Shown: piece by piece, positions 1-8,095 of the stretch
How the letters are laid out: every line of letters begins with the position of its first letter
Numbering within the stretch: position 1 is the stretch's first letter
Source of the DNA: Roseovarius mucosus DSM 17069
GTDB lineage: Bacteria; Pseudomonadota; Alphaproteobacteria; Rhodobacterales; Rhodobacteraceae
Direction: 5' to 3'
DNA: 64,000 bases
NCBI RefSeq assembly: GCF_000768555.3
Contig: NZ_KN293976.1
Span: 124,001-188,000, forward strand
The notes under the pieces: model-generated
The model's input: only the letters and a program-made list of their open reading frames with translations
What the model was told of the DNA's origin: nothing
Database searches by the model: none
Position numbers and translations under genes: made by a program

Positions 1-2
1 TC

Positions 3-1145
3 GAAGAAAGCCGCGCCGAACAGCGCGCCGAGGTGATCGGCAACCTGACCGAAGGCCAGACCGTTGACGGCGTGGTCAAGAACATCACCGAATACGGCGC
101 CTTCGTCGATCTGGGCGGTGTGGACGGCCTCCTGCATGTCACCGACATGGCATGGCGCCGCGTCAACCACCCCTCCGAGATCCTGACGATCGGCGAAACC
201 GTCAAGGTGCAGGTCATCAAGATCAACAAGGACACCCACCGCATTTCGCTGGGCATGAAGCAGCTGCAAGAAGATCCGTGGGATCTCGTGGCCGCCAAAT
301 ACCCGCTCGAATCGGTGCACACCGGTCGCGTGACCAACATCACCGATTACGGCGCATTTGTTGAGCTGGAGCCGGGCGTCGAAGGTCTGGTTCACGTCTC
401 GGAAATGTCCTGGACCAAGAAAAACGTCCACCCCGGCAAGATCGTTTCGACCTCTCAGGAAGTCGAAGTCATGGTGCTGGAAATCGACGGTGCCAAGCGC
501 CGCGTGTCGCTCGGTCTCAAGCAGACCATGCGCAACCCGTGGGAAGTCTTTGCAGAGACCCATCCCGAGGGCACCGAGGTCGAGGGCGAAGTCAAGAACA
601 TCACCGAATTCGGTCTCTTCATCGGTCTCGAAGGCGAGATCGACGGCATGGTCCACCTCTCGGACCTCAGCTGGGACGAGCGCGGCGAAGACGCCATCCA
701 GAACTACAAGAAGGGCGACATGGTTCATGCCGTCGTTTCCGAAGTCGACATCGAGAAAGAGCGCATCTCGCTCTCGATCAAGGCTCTGGGCGGCGACAAG
801 TTCTCCGAAGCCGTTGGCGGCGTCAAGCGTGGCTCGGTGATCACCGTGACCGTGACCGCGATCGAAGACGGCGGCATCGAAGTGGAATACGAAGGCATGA
901 AGTCCTTTATCCGCCGCTCCGATCTGTCGCGTGACCGCGCCGATCAGCGCCCCGAGCGCTTCTCGGTCGGGGACAAGCTCGACGTGCGCGTGACCAATGT
1001 CGACGCCAAGACCCGCCGTCTGGGCCTGTCGATCAAGGCCCGCGAGATCGCCGAAGAGAAAGAAGCCGTCGAACAGTATGGCTCGTCCGACTCGGGCGCA
1101 TCGCTCGGCGACATCCTCGGCGCAGCCCTCAAGGGCGACCGCTAA
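3..1145 (+). CDS. rpsA: 30S ribosomal protein S1, 3' part (cut by window edge)
   Basis: This is the C-terminal 380 residues of ribosomal protein S1, which binds mRNA on the 30S subunit and helps initiation on weakly structured or leaderless-like messages. The frame is open to the first base of the window, so the true start lies upstream; a GTG at 33 is internal. Four successive S1 (OB-fold) repeats are visible, with recurring motifs such as EYGAFVDLGG, DYGAFVELEPGVEGLVH and EFGLFIGLEGEIDGMVH, each ending in a RISLGMK/RVSLGLK/RISLSIK-type strand. Full alphaproteobacterial S1 is about 560 residues, so roughly the first third is missing. A strong hairpin terminator follows the stop codon. Confidence 0.97.
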   Translation, partial: EESRAEQRAEVIGNLTEGQTVDGVVKNITEYGAFVDLGGVDGLLHVTDMAWRRVNHPSEILTIGETVKVQVIKINKDTHRISLGMKQLQEDPWDLVAAKYPLESVHTGRVTNITDYGAFVELEPGVEGLVHVSEMSWTKKNVHPGKIVSTSQEVEVMVLEIDGAKRRVSLGLKQTMRNPWEVFAETHPEGTEVEGEVKNITEFGLFIGLEGEIDGMVHLSDLSWDERGEDAIQNYKKGDMVHAVVSEVDIEKERISLSIKALGGDKFSEAVGGVKRGSVITVTVTAIEDGGIEVEYEGMKSFIRRSDLSRDRADQRPERFSVGDKLDVRVTNVDAKTRRLGLSIKAREIAEEKEAVEQYGSSDSGASLGDILGAALKGDR

Positions 1146-1152
1146 GCAGACC

Positions 1153-1222
1153 GCAACCGGCCCCGCGCCGGTTGCAATTCGCCAGACACGAAACGGCCCC
1201 ACCGATCCGGCGGGGCCGTTTT
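1153..1222 (+). terminator. rpsA terminator region (two hairpins)
   Basis: Two hairpins follow the rpsA stop. The first pairs 1153-1161 with 1167-1175 (GCAACCGGC/GCCGGTTGC). The second pairs 1191-1200 (AAACGGCCCC) with 1212-1221 (GGGGCCGTTT) and runs into a short T stretch, so it looks like a rho-independent terminator. The remaining bases to 1458 contain no convincing gene or site; glmM ends at 1459 on the other strand. Confidence 0.8.
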
Positions 1223-1458
1223 GCATTTGGGGGGAGAGAGATTTTGAATTCTATCCACCGCTTGGAATGCCTCCCGCGTGGAACAAGGCGCGGTACGCGC
1301 CGCCGCGCGGATCGCTGGGTCGTCCCGCGGCCTAGCGATTTTGAGAGGGCACGCAATTCTGATGGTTCATACGGACTTGGCCGGCATAAAGTGGCAGCTA
1401 CGAGTGTTGCTTCGCTAGTCCCCGGCCCAGCAATCCGCGCGCTTCATCGCTTCCCCCC

Positions 1459-2799
1459 TCAACTCTCCTGCCGCACCGCGCCCACAACCGCATCCATCAC
1501 CTGATCCAGCACCGCCGGATTGAGCGCCTCTGCCATGACCCGGATCATCGGTTCCGTCCCCGAGGGGCGCACCAGCAATCGCCCGTCACCGCCCAAGAGC
1601 TTCTCCGCCGCCGCCATGGCGGATTGCACCGCATCTGATCCCATCGGGTCCTTGCCCTTGGCAAAGCGCACATTGATCAGCTTCTGCGGCACCGGCTCGA
1701 ACACCTGTGCCAGTCGGCTGGCGCGCTCGCCGGTCTCGACCATCGCCGCCAGGAACTGCAACGCCCCGATCAGCCCGTCGCCGGTGGTGGCATAATCGGT
1801 CATCACGATATGGCCCGATTGCTCGCCGCCCAGATTGTGACCGCCCGCACGCATCGCCTCGACCACATAACGATCCCCGACCGCCGTCCGCTTGAGCGCG
1901 ATCCCCTGCCCCTCCAGATGCCGCTCCAGCCCCAGGTTGGACATGACCGTCGCCACCAGCGTATTGCCCGCCAGACGTCCCTCGCGCGCCCAGCGCGTCG
2001 CAATCAGCCCCATGAACTGATCCCCGTCGGCGATCCGACCCTGTTCGTCGATCAACACCACCCGGTCGGCATCGCCATCGAGGCAAATGCCCAGATCGGC
2101 CCGCGTCTCCAGCACCCGGCGCGCGGCGGCCTGCGGCTTGGTCGATCCGCAATCGAGGTTGATGTTGAAGCCGTCCGGTTCCACTCCCATCGCGATCACC
2201 TCGGCCCCAAGTTCCCACAGAACCTCCGGTGCCGTGCGATAGGCCGCGCCATTGGCACAATCCAGGACGATCCGCAGCCCCTCCAATCGCCGCCGATGCG
2301 GAAAGGTGGTCTTGGCATATTCCACATAGCGCCCGCGCGCGTCCTCGATCCGCTTCGCGCGGCCGATATTCTCGGGCGCCGCCAGCCGCGTGCCCTCGTC
2401 CAGCAGCCGCGCAATCCCCGCCTCCGCCTCATCGCTCAGCTTGTAGCCATCCGGCCCAAAGAGCTTGATCCCGTTGTCCGAGGCGGGATTATGACTGGCC
2501 GAGATCATCACACCGACATCGGCGCGCAGGCTATGGGTGAGATAGCCAATCGCAGGCGTCGGCACCGGCCCCAGCAGAAACACGTTCATGCCCGTGGATG
2601 TGAACCCGGCAGTGAGCGCATATTCGATCATATAGCCCGAGAGCCGCGTGTCCTTGCCGATCACCACGCGGTGCTCCTGCTTGTCGCGGCGGAAATACCG
2701 CCCCGCCGCTGCCCCGAGGCGCAACGCCACATCCGCCGTCATCGGCCAGCTGTTGGCCTGCCCCCGGACCCCGTCCGTCCCAAACAGCTTTGCACCCAT
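1459..2799 (-). CDS. glmM: Phosphoglucosamine mutase
   Basis: GlmM interconverts glucosamine-6-phosphate and glucosamine-1-phosphate in the cytoplasm, a step towards UDP-GlcNAc for peptidoglycan and LPS. The 446-residue length is typical. The N-terminus [10 protein letters not shown], the phosphoserine loop [11 protein letters not shown] (catalytic Ser), the metal loop LDGDADR, the sugar-binding GGEQSGH and the phosphate-binding RPSGTEP are all present in the expected order. Upstream (at higher coordinates) lies the divergent UDP-glucose dehydrogenase gene, with about 130 bases between the two starts that probably hold both promoters. It is convergent with rpsA. Confidence 0.97.
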   Translation of the reverse strand: MGAKLFGTDGVRGQANSWPMTADVALRLGAAAGRYFRRDKQEHRVVIGKDTRLSGYMIEYALTAGFTSTGMNVFLLGPVPTPAIGYLTHSLRADVGVMISASHNPASDNGIKLFGPDGYKLSDEAEAGIARLLDEGTRLAAPENIGRAKRIEDARGRYVEYAKTTFPHRRRLEGLRIVLDCANGAAYRTAPEVLWELGAEVIAMGVEPDGFNINLDCGSTKPQAAARRVLETRADLGICLDGDADRVVLIDEQGRIADGDQFMGLIATRWAREGRLAGNTLVATVMSNLGLERHLEGQGIALKRTAVGDRYVVEAMRAGGHNLGGEQSGHIVMTDYATTGDGLIGALQFLAAMVETGERASRLAQVFEPVPQKLINVRFAKGKDPMGSDAVQSAMAAAEKLLGGDGRLLVRPSGTEPMIRVMAEALNPAVLDQVMDAVVGAVRQES

Positions 2800-2931
2800 C
2801 GTCTTTCTCCTTATCCACCCAACGCCACAGGCTTACCTGTTTTCCCCTACAGGACACCACAGCGCGTTGACACACCCGATTCGACCCCCAATACAGTCAA
2901 ATCAAGAGTTTTGCGTCAAAGGGCATGTAAC

Positions 2932-4272
2932 ATGAAAATTGCGATGATCGGAACGGGCTACGTGGGCCTCGTCTCGGGGGTATGTTTTTCCGATTTCGGC
3001 CATGACGTGACCTGTGTCGATAAAAACCCCGACAAGATCGCCATGCTCCTGCGCGGCGAGGTCCCGATCTTCGAGCCGGGTCTCGACGCCCTCATGGCCA
3101 AGAATGTCGAGGCCGGTCGCCTCCGCTTCACCACCGACCTGGCCCAGGCCATCGACGGGGCCGAGGCGGTGTTCATCGCCGTGGGCACCCCAACCCGGCG
3201 CGGCGATGGCCACGCCGACCTCACCTATGTCATGGCCGCCGCCGAAGAGATCGCCCGCGCGGCCTCGGACTACGTGGTGATCGTGACCAAATCCACCGTC
3301 CCCGTCGGCACCAACCGCGCCGTCAAGAAGGTGATCAAAAAGGCCAATCCGGCCCTCGATTTCGATGTCGCCTCCAACCCCGAATTCCTGCGCGAAGGCG
3401 CCGCCATCGACGATTTCATGAAACCCGACCGCGTCGTCGTCGGCGTCCAGACCGACCGCGCCGCCGATGTCATGGCCGAAATCTACCGCCCCCTCTACCT
3501 GCGCGACTTTCCCATCGTCACCACCGATCTCGAATCCGCCGAGATGATCAAATACGCCGCCAACGCCTTTCTCGCGACCAAGATCACCTTCATCAACGAA
3601 ATCGCGGCCCTCTGCGAACGCACCGGCGCGGATGTGAAACAGGTCAGCCACGGCATCGGCCTCGATGGCCGCATCGGCAACAAATTCCTGCACGCAGGCC
3701 CCGGCTATGGCGGCTCCTGCTTTCCCAAGGACACCCGCGCGCTGGCCCGCATCGGTCAGGATCACGGCCTGCCCATGCAGATCACCGAAAAGGTCATCAC
3801 CGTGAACGAGGAAATGAAACGCCGCATGATCGACAAGCTGCTCGATCTCTGCGACGGCTCTTTCAACGGCAAGACCATCGCGATCCTTGGCGTCACCTTC
3901 AAACCCAATACCGATGACATGCGCGATGCCCCCGCGCTCACCATCATTCCCGCCCTTGTCGGCGGCGGCGCGCGCGTGCGCGTGACCGACCCCCAGGGCC
4001 AACGCGAGGGCGAGGCGCTCTTGCCCGGCGTCATCTGGCAGGATGACCCCTACAAATGCGCCAACAAGGCCGATCTTCTGGTCCTGCTCACCGAATGGAA
4101 CGAGTTTCGCGCCCTCGATCTCAAGCGGCTGGCGCGCAAGATGGCCAACCCCCGCATGGCCGACCTGCGCAACATCTACTCGGTCAAGGATGCCAAACGC
4201 GCGGGCTTTACCGCCTATGACAGCATCGGTCGCCCCGCCTATCGCCACGACGCCGCCCCACAACAGGACTGA
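2932..4272 (+). CDS. ugd: UDP-glucose 6-dehydrogenase
   Basis: This enzyme oxidises UDP-glucose to UDP-glucuronate using two NAD+, supplying precursors for exopolysaccharide or LPS. The 446-residue protein starts MKIAMIGTGYVGLVSG, a classic Rossmann GxGYVGL motif. The catalytic cysteine sits in PGYGGSCFPKDTRAL, and the C-terminal UDP-binding part carries GVTFKPNTDDMRDAP. The ATG at 2932 fits the family start; the frame is open further upstream but that stretch is antisense to glmM and not homologous. An SDR gene follows after 5 bases and is probably co-transcribed. Confidence 0.95.
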   Translation: MKIAMIGTGYVGLVSGVCFSDFGHDVTCVDKNPDKIAMLLRGEVPIFEPGLDALMAKNVEAGRLRFTTDLAQAIDGAEAVFIAVGTPTRRGDGHADLTYVMAAAEEIARAASDYVVIVTKSTVPVGTNRAVKKVIKKANPALDFDVASNPEFLREGAAIDDFMKPDRVVVGVQTDRAADVMAEIYRPLYLRDFPIVTTDLESAEMIKYAANAFLATKITFINEIAALCERTGADVKQVSHGIGLDGRIGNKFLHAGPGYGGSCFPKDTRALARIGQDHGLPMQITEKVITVNEEMKRRMIDKLLDLCDGSFNGKTIAILGVTFKPNTDDMRDAPALTIIPALVGGGARVRVTDPQGQREGEALLPGVIWQDDPYKCANKADLLVLLTEWNEFRALDLKRLARKMANPRMADLRNIYSVKDAKRAGFTAYDSIGRPAYRHDAAPQQD

Positions 4273-4277
4273 TACCC

Positions 4278-5036
4278 ATGACCGACACTCCGAAAACCGC
4301 CGTTGTCACTGGCGCCGCCCGTGGCATCGGCCTTGCCACCACCCGGCAATTTCTGGCCATGGGCTGGCGCGTGGTGATGATCGACCGCGATGCCGCGGCG
4401 CTGGAAGAGGCGGCAAACCCGCTCTCGGGCGTTGATCCGGTGCTCTGCGATGTCTCGCAGCCCGATCAGGTGGCGAAAATGGCCGCCCATGTGACCGCCA
4501 CCGCGCCCTCTGTCGATGCGCTCGTCAACAACGCCGGCGTGGCCGATTTCGGCCCCCTTGCCGAAACCGATTTCGCCCGCTGGCGCACCGTGATGGACAC
4601 CAATCTCGACGGCGTGTTCCTGATGAGCCAAGCCTTGCGCGAGGTGCTCTGTGCCGCGCGCGGGGCCATCGTCAACATCGCCTCCATTTCGGGCCTGCGT
4701 GCCTCGACCCTGCGCGTGGCCTATGGCACCTCCAAGGCCGCCGTCAAACACCTCACGCTGCAACAGGCGGCAGAGCTTGGCGAATTCGGCGTGCGCGCCA
4801 ATTGCGTCTGCCCAGGCCCGGTGGCGACCAAGCTCGCCATGGCCGTGCACACCCCGGACATCGTCTCCGCCTACCATGACGCGATCCCCCTCAACCGCTA
4901 CGGCAGCGAGGATGAAATCGCCGCGGTCGTCACCTTCCTCTGCTCGCCCGCCGCCAGCTACGTGACCGGCCAGATCATCGCCGTCGATGGCGGGTTCGAG
5001 GCCACCGGCATCGGCCTACCCGCCCTGCGCGGCTAG
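4278..5036 (+). CDS. SDR-family oxidoreductase
   Basis: This is a classical short-chain dehydrogenase/reductase of 252 residues, cytoplasmic and NAD(P)-dependent. The cofactor motif TGAARGIGLAT is near the N-terminus, followed by the structural NNAG motif, the catalytic Ser in NIASISG and the Tyr-Lys pair in YGTSKAAVK. The C-terminus (YVTGQIIAVDGG) is standard for the FabG-like branch. The substrate cannot be told from sequence. It lies 5 bases after ugd, so the two probably share a transcript, but a functional link to nucleotide-sugar metabolism is only a guess. A terminator-like hairpin follows. Confidence 0.9.
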   Translation: MTDTPKTAVVTGAARGIGLATTRQFLAMGWRVVMIDRDAAALEEAANPLSGVDPVLCDVSQPDQVAKMAAHVTATAPSVDALVNNAGVADFGPLAETDFARWRTVMDTNLDGVFLMSQALREVLCAARGAIVNIASISGLRASTLRVAYGTSKAAVKHLTLQQAAELGEFGVRANCVCPGPVATKLAMAVHTPDIVSAYHDAIPLNRYGSEDEIAAVVTFLCSPAASYVTGQIIAVDGGFEATGIGLPALRG

Positions 5037-5050
5037 CACGCGCAACAAAA

Positions 5051-5078
5051 ACCCGCCCCGGATCGCTCCAAGGCGGGT
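5051..5078 (+). terminator. Hairpin after SDR gene
   Basis: ACCCGCC at 5051-5057 pairs with GGCGGGT at 5072-5078, preceded by an A run and followed by a short pyrimidine tail. It lies between the convergent SDR and RidA genes and could terminate both. Confidence 0.55.
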
Positions 5079-5141
5079 CTCTGTCACGCCCCGGGCCTGA
5101 CCCGGGACGCGCATCAAAAGACGCAAAGACGGGGCAAACCC

Positions 5142-5492
5142 TTACTTCTGCGCCGCCGTCACGATGAACTCGACCAGATAATCCGGCGTGGCCAACTTCG
5201 CCTCACCTGCCGCGCGCGCCGGTGTGTGGCCCTGCGGCACCCAGGCATCCCAGACCGCGTTCATCTCGGCAAAATCCTTCATATCCGCCAGCCAGACGAT
5301 CGTTTGCAGGATGCGCGTCTTGTCGCTCCCGGCCTCGGCCAGCAGGGCATCGACCTGCGCCAGACAGGTCTTGGTCTGCTCGGTCACACTGTCGCCGGGC
5401 TTGCCAACCTGGCCGGCCAGATAGACGATGCCGTTATGCACGACCGCTTGGCTCATGCGGGGGCCGGTATGAAGACGGGTAATCTCACTCAT
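5142..5492 (-). CDS. ridA: RidA family (YjgF/YER057c/UK114) protein
   Basis: RidA proteins hydrolyse reactive enamine/imine intermediates released by PLP enzymes and protect other enzymes from damage. The product has 116 residues from ATG 5492, which is preceded by AAAGGAC at good spacing; a longer reading upstream lacks homology. The conserved arginine region is seen in HTPARAAGEAKLATPDYLVE. Members of this subgroup can act on other small molecules, so the substrate is open. The DoxX-like gene ends 68 bases upstream on the same strand, so the two may be co-transcribed. Confidence 0.85.
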   Translation of the reverse strand: MSEITRLHTGPRMSQAVVHNGIVYLAGQVGKPGDSVTEQTKTCLAQVDALLAEAGSDKTRILQTIVWLADMKDFAEMNAVWDAWVPQGHTPARAAGEAKLATPDYLVEFIVTAAQK

Positions 5493-5560
5493 GGGATGTC
5501 CTTTCAAATGTAGTCTCGCCCCTTTTAGGCAGCCCATCCCGCCCGCGCCAGTGCCAATCG

Positions 5561-6040
5561 CTACATCCACCACCGCGCCCGGTCATGCCGCGCAAGCCAG
5601 CCACCAACACTGAAATGGTCCCGCCGGATCAGCAGCACCAGTGCGACAAAGGCCGCCAAAACCGCGAGATCAATCACTTGGTTGCGATGAATGGGAAATC
5701 CCCGGTCATTCACGGCGAATGGATCAAAGAACCCCTCCCAGCGCCGCGTCACGGTAAAGAAATGCATGATCAGCAGACTGCCATAGGAAAAATACCGCAG
5801 CACGCCTAGCGCCACCAACAGGCACAGCACAATCTGCGCGCCTCCCGCAAGATACACTTGGCTCAGGCTCACGTCGATCTTGTCGATATTGCGCGCAAGG
5901 TCCTGATATTGTCCCGGCGTGATGATCTTGTGCGCCGCCCAGAGGAAGATGAACCACGCCAGCCCCAGCCGCAGAACCAAAACCGCCAGCGCATCCAGCT
6001 TGTCCTGCGGTGACAGAATGATTTTCTCGTGAAATGCCAT
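5561..6040 (-). CDS. DoxX-like small integral membrane protein
   Basis: This 159-residue protein has about four hydrophobic segments, including VLVLRLGLAWFIFLWAAH, IVLCLLVALGVLRYFSYG and LAVLAAFVALVLLI, and a conserved-looking WEGFFDPFAVN loop. Length and layout resemble DoxX/DUF4149-type small membrane proteins, whose roles range from quinone-linked oxidation to redox stress. No catalytic residues can be named. It is upstream of ridA on the same strand. About 270 bases towards the next gene (6041-6313) show no supportable feature. Confidence 0.6.
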   Translation of the reverse strand: MAFHEKIILSPQDKLDALAVLVLRLGLAWFIFLWAAHKIITPGQYQDLARNIDKIDVSLSQVYLAGGAQIVLCLLVALGVLRYFSYGSLLIMHFFTVTRRWEGFFDPFAVNDRGFPIHRNQVIDLAVLAAFVALVLLIRRDHFSVGGWLARHDRARWWM

Positions 6041-6313
6041 CTGATCTTATCCCCCTTTCCAAACACCTTCTGGCTAACGGCATAAAATCCCACATTCAAA
6101 TCACAGCTTGGCGAAGATTGTGTCAGGCACACGCCCCTCGCTGCCGCGCCTCCTGCGCCCTCTCTGCCCGCGCCTCTCTGTCAACGATGATCCTCCTCTC
6201 ACTTTTTCGCTTTGCCGCCCTTTGCCGGTTTCCGCCTTTACCCAACTGTCCTCTGCGATCCCTCTCTCGACTTTGCCCTCTACCGCCACCGATGCCCCGC
6301 CGCTCGGCCAGCC

Positions 6314-6661
6314 TCACGCGCCATGCGCGGTGCGGCTGTCCTCGGGCGCCTCGTCGCGCTCATTCATGCCATAGTCGCGGATCACGCTGACCACGCGCAG
6401 CCGGTAGTCGTCAAACATCACTTCGCGCCCGGCCCTCTGCGCGCCGCGATGTGCCGCCAATTGCCGCCACCGGATCACCGCCGCCTCATCCTCCCAGAAC
6501 GACAAAGACAAGAGCTTGCCGGGGTTGGTCAGGCTCTCAAACCGCTCGACGCTGATAAATCCGGGGATCGCCTCGGCCAAGGGCCGCATCTTGGCCGCCA
6601 TCTCCAGATATGGCTCCTTTTGTCCCTCACCGGGGATCACCTCGAATATGACCGCAATCAT
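6314..6661 (-). CDS. Antibiotic biosynthesis monooxygenase (ABM) domain protein
   Basis: This 115-residue single-domain protein has the ferredoxin-like alpha/beta-barrel ABM pattern: a first strand MIAVIFEVIP, then AEAIPGFISVERFES, and the LLSLSFWEDEAAVIRWRQ stretch typical of the family. ABM proteins include cofactor-free monooxygenases, haem-degrading enzymes and many of unknown function. The C-terminal tail is charged and probably disordered. It lies on the same strand as a NIPSNAP protein with a related fold, 256 bases away; that GC-rich gap holds no convincing gene. Confidence 0.75.
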   Translation of the reverse strand: MIAVIFEVIPGEGQKEPYLEMAAKMRPLAEAIPGFISVERFESLTNPGKLLSLSFWEDEAAVIRWRQLAAHRGAQRAGREVMFDDYRLRVVSVIRDYGMNERDEAPEDSRTAHGA

Positions 6662-6917
6662 CTCACGCCCTCCCGCACGGTTGCGCCGCTTCTCTTGGCC
6701 GCCTACCTCGGCCGCCCTCCTTGGCCGCCTGCCCCGGCTCGATGCCGCGGCCGCCTGCCCTGACTGTCAGCCCTAGCATATTCCTGCGCCGCTCCGCCAC
6801 GGCGGCCACGGCATGTTGCCCCGGCAATCCGCATGGGCGGCAATTCTCGGCCACCGCGTCCTGCCTCGGGCCGCCGCCCTGGGCGGCCCCTCGTCGCCGC
6901 GACAAATCCCACCGGCA

Positions 6918-7223
6918 TCATCTGCTCACCAGCTTCAGGAAAACGCGGTCCTCGCGCAACAAGAACCGCTCGCGCTGCGCGAAGGCATAATTCTCGCGCC
7001 CCAGCGGATCATCGGCCAACCGCGCGCGATAGGCCTCATAGGCCGCGAGCGACGGGATATTGTAAATGCCATAGGCCAGCGTGCTGCTGCCTTCATGCGG
7101 GGCATAATAACCGATCAGATCCGCCCCACAGCGCGGGATCGCCTCGCCCCAGTTGCGGGCATATTGTGCAAACTCCTCTCTCTTGGTCGGGTCGATATGA
7201 TAGCGAATCACACAAGTCAGCAT
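6918..7223 (-). CDS. NIPSNAP family protein
   Basis: This 101-residue protein begins MLTCVIRYHIDPTKREEFAQYARNW and continues with the GYYAPHEGSS and YRARLADDP segments characteristic of bacterial NIPSNAP proteins (dimeric ferredoxin-like fold). Function is unknown in general. ATG 7223 is preceded by AAAGGAC; the reading frame extends further but without similarity. It is divergent from the ArsR-type regulator at 7305, with only 81 bases between starts, which suggests that the regulator controls it. Confidence 0.8.
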   Translation of the reverse strand: MLTCVIRYHIDPTKREEFAQYARNWGEAIPRCGADLIGYYAPHEGSSTLAYGIYNIPSLAAYEAYRARLADDPLGRENYAFAQRERFLLREDRVFLKLVSR

Positions 7224-7304
7224 GGCACGGCAGTCCTTTCCAAATGGTTGCAGTCTCCGATCTACCCGATTGCGCGGCATTCATGCTTCGTCTACCATCG
7301 AACC

Positions 7305-7988
7305 ATGAAAACAGGTCCCGACATCGCTCGCATCGCCGCCCTTATCGGTGACCCGGCCCGCGCCAACATCCTGACCGCCCTGATGAGCGGCAAGGCCCTG
7401 ACCGCCACCGAACTGGCGGCAGAGGCAGGCGTGACCGCACAAACCGCCTCCGCTCACCTCGCCCGTCTCGAAACCGGCGGTCTTGTCACGCAGACACGGC
7501 AGGGGCGGCACAAATACACCCGCCTCGCCTCGGACGAGGTCGCGCATCTTCTCGAGACCCTGATGGGCTTTGCGGCGGGGGCAGGCCATCTGCGCACCCG
7601 CCCCGGTCCCCGCGACCCCGAGTTGCGCCGCGCCCGTGTATGCTACAACCACCTCGCGGGCGACATGGGCACTCAGATGTATGACAGCCTCTTGTCGCGC
7701 GGCTTTCTCTGCCGCGATGAGGCATCCCTCACGCTCACCGATTCAGGCCACCGCTTCGTGATCACCCTCGGGCTTGACGTAACACGCCTTCCCTCCCCCC
7801 GAACGCCCCTCTGCCGCGACTGTCTCGACTGGTCCGAACGGCGCCCACATCTGGCCGGGCGTCTGGGGCGCGGTCTGCTCGCGCATATCGAATCTCAGGG
7901 CTGGGCAAAGCGTGTCCCCAGCACCCGGATCATCCGCTTTTCACCGGCGGGCACGGACGCCTTCACCGCCGCCTTTCCCGCGCCCTAG
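7305..7988 (+). CDS. ArsR-type winged-helix transcriptional regulator
   Basis: A 227-residue DNA-binding protein. Residues about 1-85 form an ArsR-type winged helix (IARIAALIGDPARANILTAL, then TATELAAEAGVTAQTASAHL and the wing GLVTQTRQGRHKYTRL). The C-terminal part is longer than in SmtB-like ArsR proteins and contains CYNHLAGDMG and CRDCLDWSERRPHLAG, a conserved pattern of a larger ArsR subgroup with no assigned ligand; the CxxC could bind metal or sense redox state, but this is inference. It is divergent from the NIPSNAP gene and 107 bases upstream of tauR. Confidence 0.85.
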   Translation: MKTGPDIARIAALIGDPARANILTALMSGKALTATELAAEAGVTAQTASAHLARLETGGLVTQTRQGRHKYTRLASDEVAHLLETLMGFAAGAGHLRTRPGPRDPELRRARVCYNHLAGDMGTQMYDSLLSRGFLCRDEASLTLTDSGHRFVITLGLDVTRLPSPRTPLCRDCLDWSERRPHLAGRLGRGLLAHIESQGWAKRVPSTRIIRFSPAGTDAFTAAFPAP

Positions 7989-8053
7989 GCGACCTTACAA
8001 AATCCCCTGACAGACCTTACAGAGCTTACAATTCCACGCCACGCCGCAAACCA

Positions 8054-8081
8054 GACCAGATTGCAAGCGCGATAAGTCCAG
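8054..8081 (-). promoter_or_regulatory. Candidate TauR site before tauR (CTGG direct repeat)
   Basis: Reading the minus strand, CTGGACTTAT (from 8081) is followed 22 bases later by CTGGTC (from 8059). The first copy differs from CTGGACYTAA, the direct repeat I recall for Rhodobacter capsulatus TauR, only at its last base. The position 15-40 bases before the tauR start fits autoregulation. The match is by eye only. Confidence 0.4.
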
Positions 8082-8095
8082 TCTAATCTGCCCCC

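Noticed and set aside
2902..4263. Long open frame (453 codons) on the minus strand opposite ugd
   Set aside because: It is the antisense shadow of a strongly conserved gene; the translation is low-complexity (G, D, H rich) and arises from GC-rich third codon positions.
6663..6905. Possible gene between the ABM and NIPSNAP genes
   Set aside because: The translation is Arg/Gly-rich with no hydrophobic core or homology; it follows from a CCGCC-rich stretch.
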